Positions 24,416 to 36,633 of a stretch of DNA of 64,000 bases are shown here, in pieces. Both the position numbers and the translations under genes were made by a program. Every line of letters starts with the position of its first letter. Position 1 is the stretch's first letter. Under the pieces are notes generated by a model, which was not told the DNA's origin, ran no database searches, and worked only from the letters and a program-made list of their open reading frames with translations. The stretch comes from Tillus elongatus (taxonomy: Eukaryota; Arthropoda; Insecta; Coleoptera; Cleridae). Location of the stretch: contig OZ023265.1 of NCBI GenBank assembly GCA_964006375.1, positions 156,218,547-156,282,546 on the forward strand, given 5' to 3'.

Positions 24416-25147
24416 AATTGAAGAGTGAAAATTAGAAAGGGCCTAAGTGCCATTTTTTCCAAAATTCATTTTTTTACATAGAAAGGTTCTATGTGCCATG
24501 CTTTATGTCCTATGAAAGGTTCTAAGCGTCAAAATTAAAATTTTGCCTTTATAAGAGCCGCTCGTATATGTCGCTAGTTGTATGTGCGCGAGCATTTTCC
24601 TTAGAAAGGTCCTAAGTCCAATATAATTATTCATAACCTTAGTTATTCATTTTCTGATTTTCAAGAAGGGATGCAAGTTAATGTTTTAAAGAAATGGAAA
24701 GCTTTTGCTAGACTTAGACAGGCTAATATAATGAAGTTGCTATCAGAAAACAAGGTGTCGGAAAATAAAAAGGTATCTCTTCGAAACATTCAAAATCCAA
24801 AACACCAAGGTTTTTATAAACAGCTACTTCAGATTGAAGACAATGATTTAGAAGAACAAATAAACAAGAAGTTAAATGTATTTTATGAATGTTTCTATAC
24901 TCAAAATCAGTTATGGCACTTAGGCCTTTTCCTAATTTTACTTGTTTAAACAGTTTTTTTTTTTTTGTAGTAAGAAGGTTAGTTTGCAAATTTTTGTTAA
25001 GAAGTAGGTTTTTCCTTTCGGTTTAAATGCATAATACTTAATAAAAGTTTCCTTAAAAAACTTATCTGACTTTTATTTCGTTTTTCTCTATTATCTCAAA
25101 ACTTTTATTTTGGCACTTAGGCCCTTTCTAATTTCCACTCTTCAATT
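24416..25147. mobile_element. 732-bp inverted-repeat element with repeated terminal motif
   Basis: The 37-bp ends are inverted complements with one mismatch, starting AATTGAAGAGTG. The motif AGAAAGGGCCTAAGTGCCA (24434-24452) recurs in diverged form at 24480-24498, 24513-24531 and 24603-24620. It recurs in inverted orientation at 24914-24932 and 25111-25129. The element interrupts an R copy, so the empty site is known from related copies. Repeated end motifs resemble transposase-binding sites. The superfamily is not recognised. Confidence 0.75.
24671..24949 (+). CDS. Unrecognised small ORF in the 732-bp element
   Basis: A 92-codon frame, Lys/Asn/Glu-rich, starting MQVNVLKKWKAFARLRQ and containing EDNDLEEQINKKLNVFYECF. 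It is the only sizeable non-repetitive ORF in the element. The composition suggests a helical, charged protein piece, possibly a leftover of a transposase or of a captured gene fragment. The last 15 codons are encoded by an inverted copy of the terminal motif, so the frame may not be a true coding end. Function unknown. Confidence 0.3.
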   Translation: MQVNVLKKWKAFARLRQANIMKLLSENKVSENKKVSLRNIQNPKHQGFYKQLLQIEDNDLEEQINKKLNVFYECFYTQNQLWHLGLFLILLV

Positions 25148-25230
25148 ACGGTTGAAGCTGAAGCTTAAGTCAAGTCTTACATTTTGACTGAAATAAAAAA
25201 AAACATTTTTGCACAGAGTGCAATGGAAAG

Positions 25231-26705
25231 AACGAAGCAACATAACTTGTAACAATAATTATGTTTAACAAAATTTTGACAGTTCACTCACAGTTGTCAC
25301 ATTTCGATAATTGACGCAAGTAATTTTTTATACAATCAATAAACTGCCACTTTCCAGTGAAGAAAAACGGGATATCCTAGAAATTTATTACGCTTCACCT
25401 CGAAATGTGCAAATTACTTCTGAAACATACCTGCAGCGGTATCCAGAAAGATAGTAACCAGCTCAAAACTACTTTTTATTACTTCATAGAAATTTAGACG
25501 AATACGGTTCATTTTGCAAACCTAGAGGAAGATATGGAGTTAGACAACATGAGAATGAAGTTGCAATTTTACAAGCGGTAAGCAAAACAATATCTTCCAA
25601 TAAATACCACATAATACGTATGAAGCCCCATATCTAAGCTCATCTAATGAGTTTTTTTACTAGGTTCAAGAAAATCGTTCTACTTCCACACGGGAAATTG
25701 CAGCGGAGCTGAACATATCGCGTCGAGCGGTGTGGAGAGTCCTCAAAAAAAAATATCTACCGTTTAAAATTCATATCACCCAAGTTCCCCATCCTGGAGA
25801 TAGTAATCGACGGGTAGCATTTTGCAGGTTTGTGATGGATCAGTTAAAGCAAAACCCTAATTTTCTTAGTAATGTGATATTTACAGACGAGTGCAAGTTT
25901 ACAAACTCAAGCATCTTCAACCGTCACAATGAGCACATTTGGTCAATTAAAAATCCCCGTGAACATCAAGAACGGCGACCACAAATACGTTTCGGATTAA
26001 ATGTGTGGGTGGGTTTGTTGGGCGAGAGTATCATCGGCCCATACATTTATGAAGGAAATTTGACAGCGTAAAGATTTTTAGATTTTCTGAGTACCTTCCC
26101 TGAAGACTACATTGACAGTAATATTTGTCTAAACCACATGCAGAACCTCTGGTTCCAGCAGGACGGCGCGCCGCCACATAACGCCAGGAGGGTAGCTGAC
26201 CATTTTTCAATGATGTTTACTCGAAAAGTTATTTCAAACAATGGTGATGTACGTTGGCCGGCGAGATCGCCGGATCTTTCGCCATTAGACTATTTTTTTA
26301 TGGGGAACGGTGAAAGATCAGATATATAAAACTGTGTCCGTCGATATTGATGAGTTGCAAAGTAATGTCATTACCGTGATAAGGAATAAAATTAGAAGAT
26401 GAGATATCTCACATGCAATACGGAACTTGCAAAAACGTGTGCCATTGTGTTTAGAAGTAGAAGGTGAACCATTCGAGCACCCCTTATGATTTTTTCCATT
26501 TGTTTTTGTTTTGCTTTACTTAGTGTTGTTGTTTCTAAAATTTTCTTTCATCGCAACTAAGAATAAAACTTTGGGATATCCTATTGTTCTTAATTTAAAA
26601 ATAAATCGTTAACTGTGCAGAAATGTGAGCCATCAAGCTCTAAATTTGATCAACTGTCAAAATTTTGTTAAACATAATTATTGTTACAAGTTATGTTGCT
26701 TCGTT
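25231..26705. mobile_element. Mariner-like element with 54-bp perfect inverted repeats
   Basis: The ends 25231-25284 and 26652-26705 are identical inverted 54-mers starting AACGAAGCAACATAACTTG. A TA duplication is not directly visible at these ends, so the true termini may lie slightly outside. The interior is the transposase pseudogene at 25343-26488. Confidence 0.85.
25343..26488 (+). pseudogene. Mariner-like transposase with a probable 86-nt intron
   Basis: The N-terminal helix-turn-helix region starts PLSSEEKRDILEIYYASPR. The catalytic part shows VIFTDECKFTNSS (first Asp), WFQQDGAPPHNARRV (second Asp) and WPARSPDLSPLDYF (third Asp), with 41 residues between the last two. The frame is continuous only if 25578-25663 is removed. 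That segment begins GTAAGC, ends TTTTTTTACTAG, contains stops, and its removal joins VAILQA to VQENRSTSTREIAAEL in frame. Tandem stops near 25456, a TAA after YEGNLTA and a frameshift near 26304 show it is dead. Confidence 0.85.
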
Positions 26706-27034
26706 GTGCTATAAGAAAAAAGAAAGTTAGGTATTGTAACTCTTGCACCTAGTATGCGATGGAAAATGCTATGACAGATTTAAATTCCCTGTAAGAAAGT
26801 GCCTTGACAAGATCTTGGTTAAAAACGCCTAGCTTTATCGGTTTTGGCTCAAAAAAATAAAAACAAAAATCAGGATTTTAAATTTTTTTGCGATATTTTA
26901 AAAACTAAAAATGACAGGTCACATTTTTTTTCAGATTATTGATTACCATATAAATGCGCAACTTTTTTCTAATTTAACCGATCTTCTAACTCTCATAACA
27001 ATCGAGGTACCCATGTTTGAGGTCTAAAAACGGG

Positions 27035-27108
<74 letters not shown>

Positions 27109-27457
27109 TAAATGTCTAGGATGTCGCTTCTATGGGTCCTAGTGCGCGCCCATTTGAAGAAACTTTCAGTAGGTTTAGAGCAATGATTGTTTTGATAAAA
27201 CAATCGTTAATATAAAATAAGGTTCAATGCAGCTTTTGCAACAGATTTGTATAATTTTTCAATTAAAAAAATTAAATGTAGATAACGCAAAGGTAGAATC
27301 ACAGTGGCTCAATATTTTAAGCCCATTGTATTTTTATTCGTTTTTGAAGCAACTATTTTAACCACACGCATTTGTGAGAGCACCGCTGAGGAAAACCAAT
27401 TTAAAAGAAAACACAACAATTCGACAGAATTTAAATTGGATACGGTTCTGTGCTTAC
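26706..27457. other. Intron sequence downstream of exon C
   Basis: AT-rich. It includes the TA array at 27036-27105 and an R flank fragment to about 27180. No exon seen. Confidence 0.5.
27036..27105. repeat. (TA)n array
   Basis: About 70 bp of TA. On its right is an R flank in minus orientation (27106-27180). Confidence 0.95.
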
Positions 27458-27616
27458 CCGGCCTTCCCACTACTTTCCATCTTGTTAGCCAGCTCCACGT
27501 CCTTCGAATAGACATCGAACTGCCACTGCCTCTGCCCCAGGACCCCGGCAAGGACAGCTCCAGTATGGATGCCTACTCTCATGTCCACTGGCGAGTGTGT
27601 AGTTTGCTGGACGTAT
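27458..27616 (-). CDS. Adenylate cyclase exon C (C1a domain core)
   Basis: The 159-nt minus-strand exon has a polypyrimidine/CAG acceptor before 27616 and a GTAAGC donor after 27458. It completes the Lys codon opened by exon B and encodes [39 protein letters not shown] and [23 protein letters not shown] and the QRQWQFDV...DV.LANKMES segment are hallmark C1a motifs of membrane adenylate cyclases. They contain the conserved Arg of the active site and the loop facing the C2 domain. It ends with GG, completed by exon D. It is noticeably more GC-rich than the flanks, as expected for selected coding DNA. A longer plus-strand frame over it is antisense and not a gene. Confidence 0.96.
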
Positions 27617-28049
27617 CTGAAAAAAGTTTACTTTATTTTAATGCAGCAGATATCACATTAAAAACACATATAACCCACACATGTTTTAAAAACTTAAAGT
27701 ACAAAAATGTTAAAAATTCAAAGTCAATTATACTTTTACTGCATTTGTTTCAAATTGTTACTGCCTCAGTTAGTACGTGAAATTTCCGAGAGCCTACAAG
27801 CTTTACCCAGGATAAATTGAGAAACAAACAAAAGGAATATTATACGTTTACAAACATGTTGCGCAGAATTAAAAATAATACCTTAGGGGAGCATCAAACA
27901 AGTGACTGTACTTGTGCGTTTTGGTGGAACGTTTATTAATTTCATATATTGCTGCTGTTAAAATTATGAATATGTACAACACAAACAAAACAATAGAATT
28001 TAGGTTGATATGATTATGATTCGTCGTCGTTTTGATTAAGAATTAGTTC

Positions 28050-28300
28050 AAAGTGAGATGTAAGACAACGCCATCTCGTTGCGGAACCAAGTAGTATGTT
28101 GTCACGACAGCTCTAGTTAACACAAAATGTTATAAAAGAGAGACTGTGTACAACTAACTTACAATTTTGTTAATTGTCAGCCCTGGCTCATTTCTTCCCT
28201 AATATAGGGAGGCTATATATATTCTCACCACAATTAGAACCGCAGACCTGTTTCGCTATAATTAGAGCTCATCAGTACGCTATACTAATTTATTAGTGAA
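28050..28300 (-). repeat. Repeat family C with intact hammerhead core
   Basis: Shares GGTAGTATGTTGTCACGAC-type sequence, AAGTAGTATGTTGTCACGAC here, and the ATATTCTCACC segment with 10660-11128. It ends at an R fragment (TTTATTAGTGAATTTTCATT, 28291-28310). Confidence 0.75.
28232..28290 (-). ncRNA. Hammerhead ribozyme motif, type C (best copy)
   Basis: On the minus strand: stem I arm AATTAG-TAT-AGCGTA, then CTGATGA (complement of 28269-28275). Stem II is GCTCT/ATAGC around AATT with one mismatch. GAAAC follows (complement of 28250-28254), then a very short stem III and GTC (complement of 28245-28247). The second stem I arm is TGCGGTT-CTAATT. Stem I pairs on both sides of a small internal loop, the usual place for the tertiary contact with loop II. 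The core matches the hammerhead consensus exactly. Stem III would be too short in a monomer, so dimeric folding is possible. Confidence 0.78.
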
Positions 28301-28310
28301 TTTTCATTAA

Positions 28311-28312
<2 letters not shown>

Positions 28313-28396
<84 letters not shown>
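28313..28396. repeat. (TA)n array inside repeat R fragment
   Basis: About 84 bp of TA. It is followed by ATAACTCAAAAACTAATGG, the standard right-hand side of repeat R (to about 28560). Confidence 0.95.
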
Positions 28397-28401
<5 letters not shown>

Positions 28402-28606
28402 ACACCGATAACTCAAAAACTAATGGACCGATTTTGATGAAATTCAGCACGTACCTTCCTCTTGTAAATTGATTGGATAAGTTCGTTAGCCAGGAAAATC
28501 TAACCAGGTTTTTCTGAAAGTATATGCAACTTTCAAGCTACCTGTTAAAGTTTTGAAATAAATAAATTAAAATATGTAAAAATTAAATTGTGAATTGTCT
28601 CAGGTA

Positions 28607-30471
28607 CAGGGTGATTCTTTATAATGTCGCCCCCCTTTAACTTTGTTATTTTAAGTGTCCCAAAAAAATTGAAAGTATGGTTATGTAGGTGCTAAAAAAT
28701 ACTTTTTTTCTACGTATAAAAAAATTTGAAAAATGATCAGTATACAGGAAAAACCAAAAAGTTCATTTTTTTTTCAATGGATCACCCTATATATGAATTT
28801 ATTTTTCGATTCCTCGTAAAATTCTAAGCATAATTTATACAACATACTGTATACTTAAAATGAATAGTTTTTGAAATATTCGCATTTCAAACGTTATCAT
28901 ATGGATTTTAGTAAACCAAAACAACTGTTACAAATCAAGAAAGCTAACAATAAATAATATAGCAAAAACAGTTTCTAATTAAATATAAAGATGCTCTACC
29001 GGGCCTAGTTTTCTGCAACACATTGTATAAGGGTTCTTTGCATTTTCTCTAATGAATCTGTTATGAATGCTAGGTTATTTTCATTTAAATTAATAATTTC
29101 ATTCCGTATCAAATCTTTAAGATGATCGAGGTTTTCAATTTGATGGCCGTATACACGGTTTTTTATATAAACTCAAAGAAACGCATCCATAGGTGTCAAA
29201 TCGGGGCTGTTTGCAGGCCATTTAATTGCCGCATTTCTTCCGATCCATTCAGGAAACCTTCCATTTAGGTAATTAAGCACAGCACGAATGTTGTGAGGGG
29301 GTGCTTCATCCTGTTGAAAAATTATATTTGTAATATATTTAAAGGCAAATCGTCTAAATATTCTTTAAACTCGTTTTTCAATAAATCTAAATAGCAGCCT
29401 TCATTTAAAACAGTATAAAAAATATAGACCGATAACTCGATCGCCCAGGATACCACACATTCACGGATTGTCGTCCTTGGAACTTAAATTCACTATAAGA
29501 ATGTGGATTCTCTCTTGCCCACTGTCTGGTATTTTTTCGGTTAAACAGGCCACTAGTAGAAAAGGTAGACTCGTCAGTCCATGGAACTGTTTTCAAAAAA
29601 TTGTTATTTATGTTTATTCTATCTAGAATCAGTTGACAAAATGCGACCCGATCATATTTTTGCATTTGGGTAAGCTTTGTAGTGGGTTTAATCTTATATG
29701 GCTTTAGATTACATTTTCTTAACGTTCTTTGGACTTTACTGTATGAAGTTCGCTGAATATTTTCTTGTGTTGCTCGTAATGTCTTTGAAATGTTTCTTAT
29801 GGAATTGTTTGGATTCTCTTCTATAGCCAGTTAAATATTCATTTCTGCATTTTCATCTACGTTCACAGCAGTTCTTTTTCTCCTTTGTAAATTTGACGTT
29901 TCTTGAAACTTCCTATATATAGATGTGAACGTTTTTCGAGTTGGGACATGCATACCGGGATTATCTTGTATCATATTTCTAAATACAGCTCGACAATTTA
30001 AATTATTTTTAATATAATAACTTAAAATAACACTTCTTTCTCTGTCTGAGTACGGCATTTTTACTTACTAGACGATACAACTACAACAATATTGACAGAG
30101 TGTCACTGTCACTTATTTGTTTCCAATTAAAAGCGTGGTATCCTAGGACTTGATTTGTAACAGTTGTTTAATAAAATTTTTGATGATAACGTTTCAAATG
30201 CGAATATTTCAAAAACTGTTCATTTTAAGTATACGGTATGTTATATAAATTATGCTTAGAATTTTACGAGGAATCGAAAAATAGATTCATATATAGGGTG
30301 ATCCATTGAAAAAAAAATGAACTTTTTGATTTTCCCTGTATACTGATCATTATAAAAAATTATACGTAGAAAAAAGTATTTTTTAGCACCTACATAACCA
30401 TACTTTCAATTTTTTTGGGACACTTAAATTAACAAAGTTAAAGGGGGGCGACATTATAAAGAATCATCCTG
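28607..30471. mobile_element. Mariner-like element with ~325-bp inverted repeats
   Basis: TA is present at both ends (28605-28606 and 30472-30473). The termini begin CAGGGTGATTCTTTATAATG on the left; the right end reads CAGGATGATTCTTTATAATG on the minus strand. The inverted arms (28607-28940 and about 30150-30471) are nearly identical. The interior encodes a broken transposase on the minus strand. Total length is 1865 bp. Confidence 0.9.
29000..30058 (-). pseudogene. Mariner-like transposase, broken
   Basis: It starts MPYSDRERSVILSYYIKNN (helix-turn-helix) at 30058. After a TAG near 29833 the frame continues with SIRNISKTLRATQEN. The first catalytic Asp is in VPWTDESTFSTSGLFNRKN. Further on, in shifted frames, it shows FQQDEAPPHN (second Asp) and WPANSPDLTPMDAF (third Asp), with 40 residues between those two by my count. 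At least one stop and one or two frameshifts are present. The catalytic residues survive, so the decay is moderate. Confidence 0.85.
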
Positions 30472-30473
30472 TA

Positions 30474-31221
30474 CATGCAAGCAAAATGGTAGAAATCTCT
30501 TATACCTCCTTTTTCCCAAGGAAGTCGGAGTAACGCCATCAGTTTTGTTGACCACACCACATATAATTCAAGATATGTACTTAGGGTAGTTTGTGTCCAT
30601 ATTGTTTAGGTTATAGCATGTAATATAACTGAACATTAGCCCTATTATGAAGCATTAAGGAACGGTCTGTCCAATCATTCAAAGCAATACAATGTGATTT
30701 GTGATAAATATCCAATATGTCCAATAAATCAAAAGATAAAATAGCCCGAAGCGTCTGGAGATTATTAGGCTCCCTTATTACGCAGCGTTTTATGTGAGCG
30801 ATTACCTAAACGTGCTTTGTCAAGCTTGAATACCATCTATTGGCTTGGATTATGTAAAATTCCTCCTATCTGAAAATGACGTCAGAAAATGTTATGTTAA
30901 CAGAACCAGTAAATTTAAAAATTACTACTTTTGTTGATACAGTTGACAAAATGTTACTTTTAAAATGCTAAAATTATTGTGTGATTTTTCCTATAAAGTG
31001 AAAGGGCGTATAATATTATCTTAACCTTAGGGTAGCCTCGTCCAAAAATGTTGGGATTGGTCGCGTATAATGTATGTGGCGGTGGTGGTGGTGGTGGTGG
31101 TGGTTGTGGTCGTATGCTAGCCGCGAAAGTTTCCTTCCATTAGCCACAGATTTTTGTTACTAAAAAGTCCTTAAACAGTCACAAGACTTGCCTCGCCCCC
31201 CATTACAATATATTTGTTTCT
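30474..31221. other. Intron sequence with (GGT)n tract
   Basis: No gene or element recognised, apart from a GGT microsatellite at about 31079-31104. Confidence 0.5.
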
Positions 31222-31357
31222 TTTTAGTGAACTTCTTTTAAAAAATTCACTAATGATGAGATCCCGACTTTTGAATTTTGAAAAAATTATTTCTTCAAAT
31301 GAACGCTATTTAGGACCCCTGCAACCCTAATCCGAGGTCGGTTTCAGACTTTATATG

Positions 31358-31359
<2 letters not shown>

Positions 31360-31445
<86 letters not shown>
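31360..31445. repeat. (TA)n array, left of LINE fragment
   Basis: About 86 bp of TA, abutting the 3' end of LINE copy 4. Confidence 0.95.
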
Positions 31446-32384
<939 letters not shown>

Positions 32385-33136
32385 GTCACACCAATAACTA
32401 AAAAAATAATGGACGGATTGTGATAAAACTTGGTGAGTACCTTACTTTCGCAAGTGGCTTGGTTAAGTTCGTTAGGCAGGAAAATCCGCTGATGTTTTCC
32501 CGGAAAATTTTGTGTTCTCTTTCGAAAAAAAATTATATCTCCGGAATTAACAAAGTAAGGGCAACAAAGTTTGGTTTATATCATTATAGGTAACTAACAT
32601 ACCAAAATTTAGCTCTGTGGGTTAAAGGACAAAAAAGTTACAGGCATTTAAAGAAAAATAAATTTGGGTTTTCCTTAAAACGTCAAAAGTCGCGATTTTA
32701 AACGTCAAAATTGGTAATATTTAGGCAATGAACCTGAAACTAATATGAGCTATGGAAGGAAAATGTCTCAAGAATAATGTTTTACGAAGCCTGAAGTCTT
32801 AGTTTCAATCGAGATTGTCCTTCATTTTACTAAAATATTCCCAGAAAATGCATTTCAAATAGACCCTTTCTCTGATGCTTTGTCAGTAGTGTTGGCTATA
32901 GAGTTTATCGGTTAATGGTATATCATTTTTGTCGAATTTTCGTAAAAAATCTTTAAAACTCAATATATCCGTCATTATACAAGATACGAAAAAAAATTGT
33001 ATACAATATAGGGTGTCTTGAGCTACGTCTTGAAAAAATATTTCTACAATTACAGGATGGCCCATAAGTCGTTGGTGATTCGAATTTTCTTTTTTAGTGA
33101 ATTTTCTTTAAAAAATTCATTAATGGGAGTTCGGTG

Positions 33137-33139
<3 letters not shown>

Positions 33140-33221
<82 letters not shown>
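33140..33221. repeat. (TA)n array inside repeat R
   Basis: About 82 bp of TA at the standard internal position of R. Confidence 0.95.
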
Positions 33222-33223
<2 letters not shown>

Positions 33224-34369
33224 TACCGATAACTCAAAAAGTAATAGACCGATCTTGATCAAATTTGGTGAGTACCTTCCCTTTGCAAGTTGCTTGAACA
33301 TGTTCTTTAGCCAGGACAATCGGACCAGGTTTTCCCGGAAAATTTTGTGTTTTCTTTCTAAAAAAATTCATATTTTCGTAAATAACAAAGTGAGGGCAAC
33401 CAGATTTAGTACGCGTATTTGTATTATAAAGAGTGAACCATGTACCAACACTTAGTTCTTTAAGTTTAAGGACAAAAAGTTAGAGGCAGCTAAAGCAACA
33501 AATTTTGGAGTTTTCCTCAGAACGTAAAACTCGCAATTTAAAACCTCACACTCGCAATTTAAAACGTCACAATTGGCAATGTTGGGGCAAATAACGTGAA
33601 ACAAATACGGATTGTAAAAAGAAGATGTTGCAAGAAGAGTGCGGCGAACCCTTAAATTTCAGATTCAACCGTCATTGCCCTTAATTTTACTAAAATATTT
33701 ACAGAAAATTCATTTCAAATAGACCCTTTCTTTGATGTTTTGGCTGTCGGTTTAGTTTAGTTGATGGTTTCGCTGTAGGTTTAGTGAAGTTTATGGTTTA
33801 ACGGTCTATAATTTTTAGCTAATTTTTGTAGAACAAATTCGTTACTGCATTTTAGCAGTTGTTATCCAAATATGATGCATGTTTGTAAAAAAAAATCTTG
33901 ACGCAGTAAGTTCGTTTGGGTAGCAAATTTTCATTAAATCCTTCAAATTTCAATAACTCAATTTGTTATTAATGTAAGTTTTGTTGGTTAGGAAACCAAC
34001 ATTTAACTTTATTTTCGGAAAATTTTTGTATGAACGCAGCAAGGGCGTTTTGGTTGCGAATGTTCATTAAATGTTTCAAATTTCAATAACTCAATTTGCT
34101 ATTAACCTAAGGTTCATTGGCTAGGAGACCAGTTTTCTCAGAAACATTTAAAGTTTATTTTCGGAAAATTTCTTATTAACGTATAGAATTTTTCCTCGTG
34201 CCTTGTATAATAACAATTATATTGAGCTTTACCGTAGAAATGCGTCACTCTGTATATATGTAAACAGATAAAAACTGAATGTGTGCGCTCATTTAATGAA
34301 CTCTTTTAATTTTTTTCTACGAAAACTAGCTAAAAATTATAAACCGTTAAACCATAAAACTACCGACTG

Positions 34370-35600
34370 ACTCTGGTGCACTGGTTGTAAAGCTGTCTAC
34401 ATAGGAAGAACCGGGAGATCATTGGGCACCAGAGTCACAGGACACCTTAGAAGTAGAAACCAGCTCTATAATGTCACGTCAGGCTTTGTTAGCCATTTGA
34501 GGGAGAGTGGCCCCTGTTTCAACAAAAATACAGATGCTGAAATCTTGCACCCTTCAAGTTTTGATGTACAACAATTCGTCTTAGAAGAAATTGAGATTTT
34601 CAAACATTTCAAGTGCCAAGCCAGTGAAGTTTTGAACTTGTCCAACACAGATGTAATTAACTTTCCTTCCCTCTATAGCAAATTGGTGTAACACTGCTAC
34701 TGAACTCTATGGTTTTTCTACATGACCATAAACATGATGATTTGAAGATGGCTGCTCTATGGCTCTCCTTCCATTCTCTACTCTTTGGTCATTGACATGT
34801 TTCGCTTCTGACACTTCTTCCCGTTTTACTCTTCTACACCTGCGTCGTCGCATCCTGCCCGTTAAAGTTTGCATAATGGCCGCCCCTCCTAATTGCTGTC
34901 GTTAAAAATCGCCGATCTCTTGATTTTTGTTTTGATGACAATTTTTCTGGCAAATGCAAATGGGGTGTTGCAGGACCGCTAGCACAATGGATGAAGGTGT
35001 GACCTGTTGAACCTTTTTGTATAGTTTCGAGTTCAATTTTTTAAGAATTGTTGAAGTGAGTAATGCTCATTTTGTTCTGTTTTATTCACTTAATCTCTCA
35101 TAATTTCTTTACCCTAGCGGTTCTCATTGGGTTTCTGCTTGATTGTGCCTGCCTCTTGTGGTGTTTAACCTGTCAGTTTCACTCATTAGCTTTGCTTTAT
35201 GTTCAAATATTGGACTTTTACAATTTTGTGGCTTTTACTGCTTTTCAATTTACCCTAATGTTTTAGTTTTTCTTAGTTTAATTGCATGTTTAACTTAGCA
35301 TATTTTTAGCTAGTGTTACTGTATCTGTAGCTCTTAGATTTTAACTTGATTGTTGGTTGGAATTTTACTGTGTGACTTGTGATTTTTAGCCTGTCACTTT
35401 TTTCTGGAGAGATCATTGTGCTTTGACATACACAATTTCCTACCGGAAAACTAATGTTTTTCTGACACACCTTTCTTGTTATGATTGTAGATTTGTCCCC
35501 TGAGGATGACTTCTTGGAGTGTCGAAACGCGTCGGGAATAAAATCTGAAATAAATTTGGTGTCTGGAGAAATAGCCTTTCATTCAACGTTTAATTAAGTC
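34370..35600 (+). mobile_element. Penelope-like element, 3' part with type B hammerhead
   Basis: A GIY-YIG remnant opens with CTGCKAVYIGRTGRSLGTRV (about 34377-34436) and runs to a stop at about 34691. It includes TGHLRSRNQLYN and VLEEIEIFKHF. The Cys pair before VYIGRTG and the Arg-rich helix are typical of this endonuclease. A non-coding 0.8-kb region follows, then the type B hammerhead and a terminal sequence with ATTGACTTAATT-like end and GTGACGTTCAGAAAT. The RT portion is absent. Confidence 0.75.
35492..35540 (+). ncRNA. Hammerhead ribozyme motif, type B
   Basis: CTGAGGA (35500-35506) is followed by stem II with GAC/GTC closing pairs (35508-35510 with 35521-35523), GAAAC (35524-35528), GC, and GTC (35531-35533). 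Stem I is TCCC/GGGA. Core and cleavage triplet match the consensus. It sits in the 3' region of a Penelope-like element, the expected location. Confidence 0.72.
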
Positions 35601-36633
35601 AATCCTAGACTGCGTGACGTTCAGAAATGAATTCAATTATTTTAGTTGTCAAGAATTCGTATACATTAATTCAACTTACTCCTGTCTGGCGATGCTGTTA
35701 AATATCGAAACCTGTTACAAAGCAGAAAACAAATATCTGTGGAGTCAGATGGATAGCCTCTTCGTTTTTATTTAGTATGTAACAGTTTCACCAAGTAAGG
35801 GGAACAACAATGAATGAATTTTAGTAATACGTACGGTATTCCCTGTAGGTCTAGAAACGAAACAAAAATATAAAGTTCAATAGTTCAGTGTTGTTCAATG
35901 TTCAATCCTGCCTGTCGTAAGATAATGGTCTCGCGACAGTAGGGTCCTTGCACACGGTGCGGAGTGGGGAAACTTCATAGACATACTTTCTCTATGGTAA
36001 GGGATGGAAGTTCGAAGGGTGCCAAGCTCCAAAGTAGCTTCAAATATTTATGGAAAAAAACATGTTTACTTTTATTTTATGTTATTCATTGTGTGTTTTG
36101 TATTGATCTGTAGTGGTGGGCGTTTTAAAGTGAAAGATAAAGGCATATACAGAGTGTAAACAATATTTAAAACAAAAAAAGTTTATGTAGATGCATTTAA
36201 ATATTCAATAACCACAATTTGGTTGTGAATGTTTCCAATTCATGTCCTCGAAAATAAATCAATGGTTTGTTTAGCGTAAATAGAAGCCCCAATAATAATG
36301 ATTAAATGGGTGAAAATAAAATTTTATTGTATTTATCACAACACCTGAAAATGAACCTGGTGCTACAAGAATAAATCGTTGAAAATTGTGTTGCTTATAT
36401 TCCATTAAAAAAACGAATCTTATTAATATAATTGGTTAATTATGTTAATTAATAAATATACTGCGGGTGGCCAATTTATTAGAGGAAACACTTCGATTTT
36501 TGGTGAATATTTGAAGATATAATCAACTTAAAGGTGGATATAGGCAACCGCAGTTTCATATTCCTGTATAACAGGTTGCCCATTTCTTGTGTATTTATTT
36601 CAGAAGGCAACTGTAGTTGATCAGGCAAATGAG
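35601..36633. other. Intron sequence without recognised feature
   Basis: AT-rich, no exon, ORF or repeat recognised. Confidence 0.5.

Noticed and set aside
27304..27780. 158-codon plus-strand ORF with a signal-peptide-like start
   Set aside because: It is antisense to adenylate cyclase exon C, whose minus-strand translation matches the C1a domain precisely. The plus frame is a shadow.
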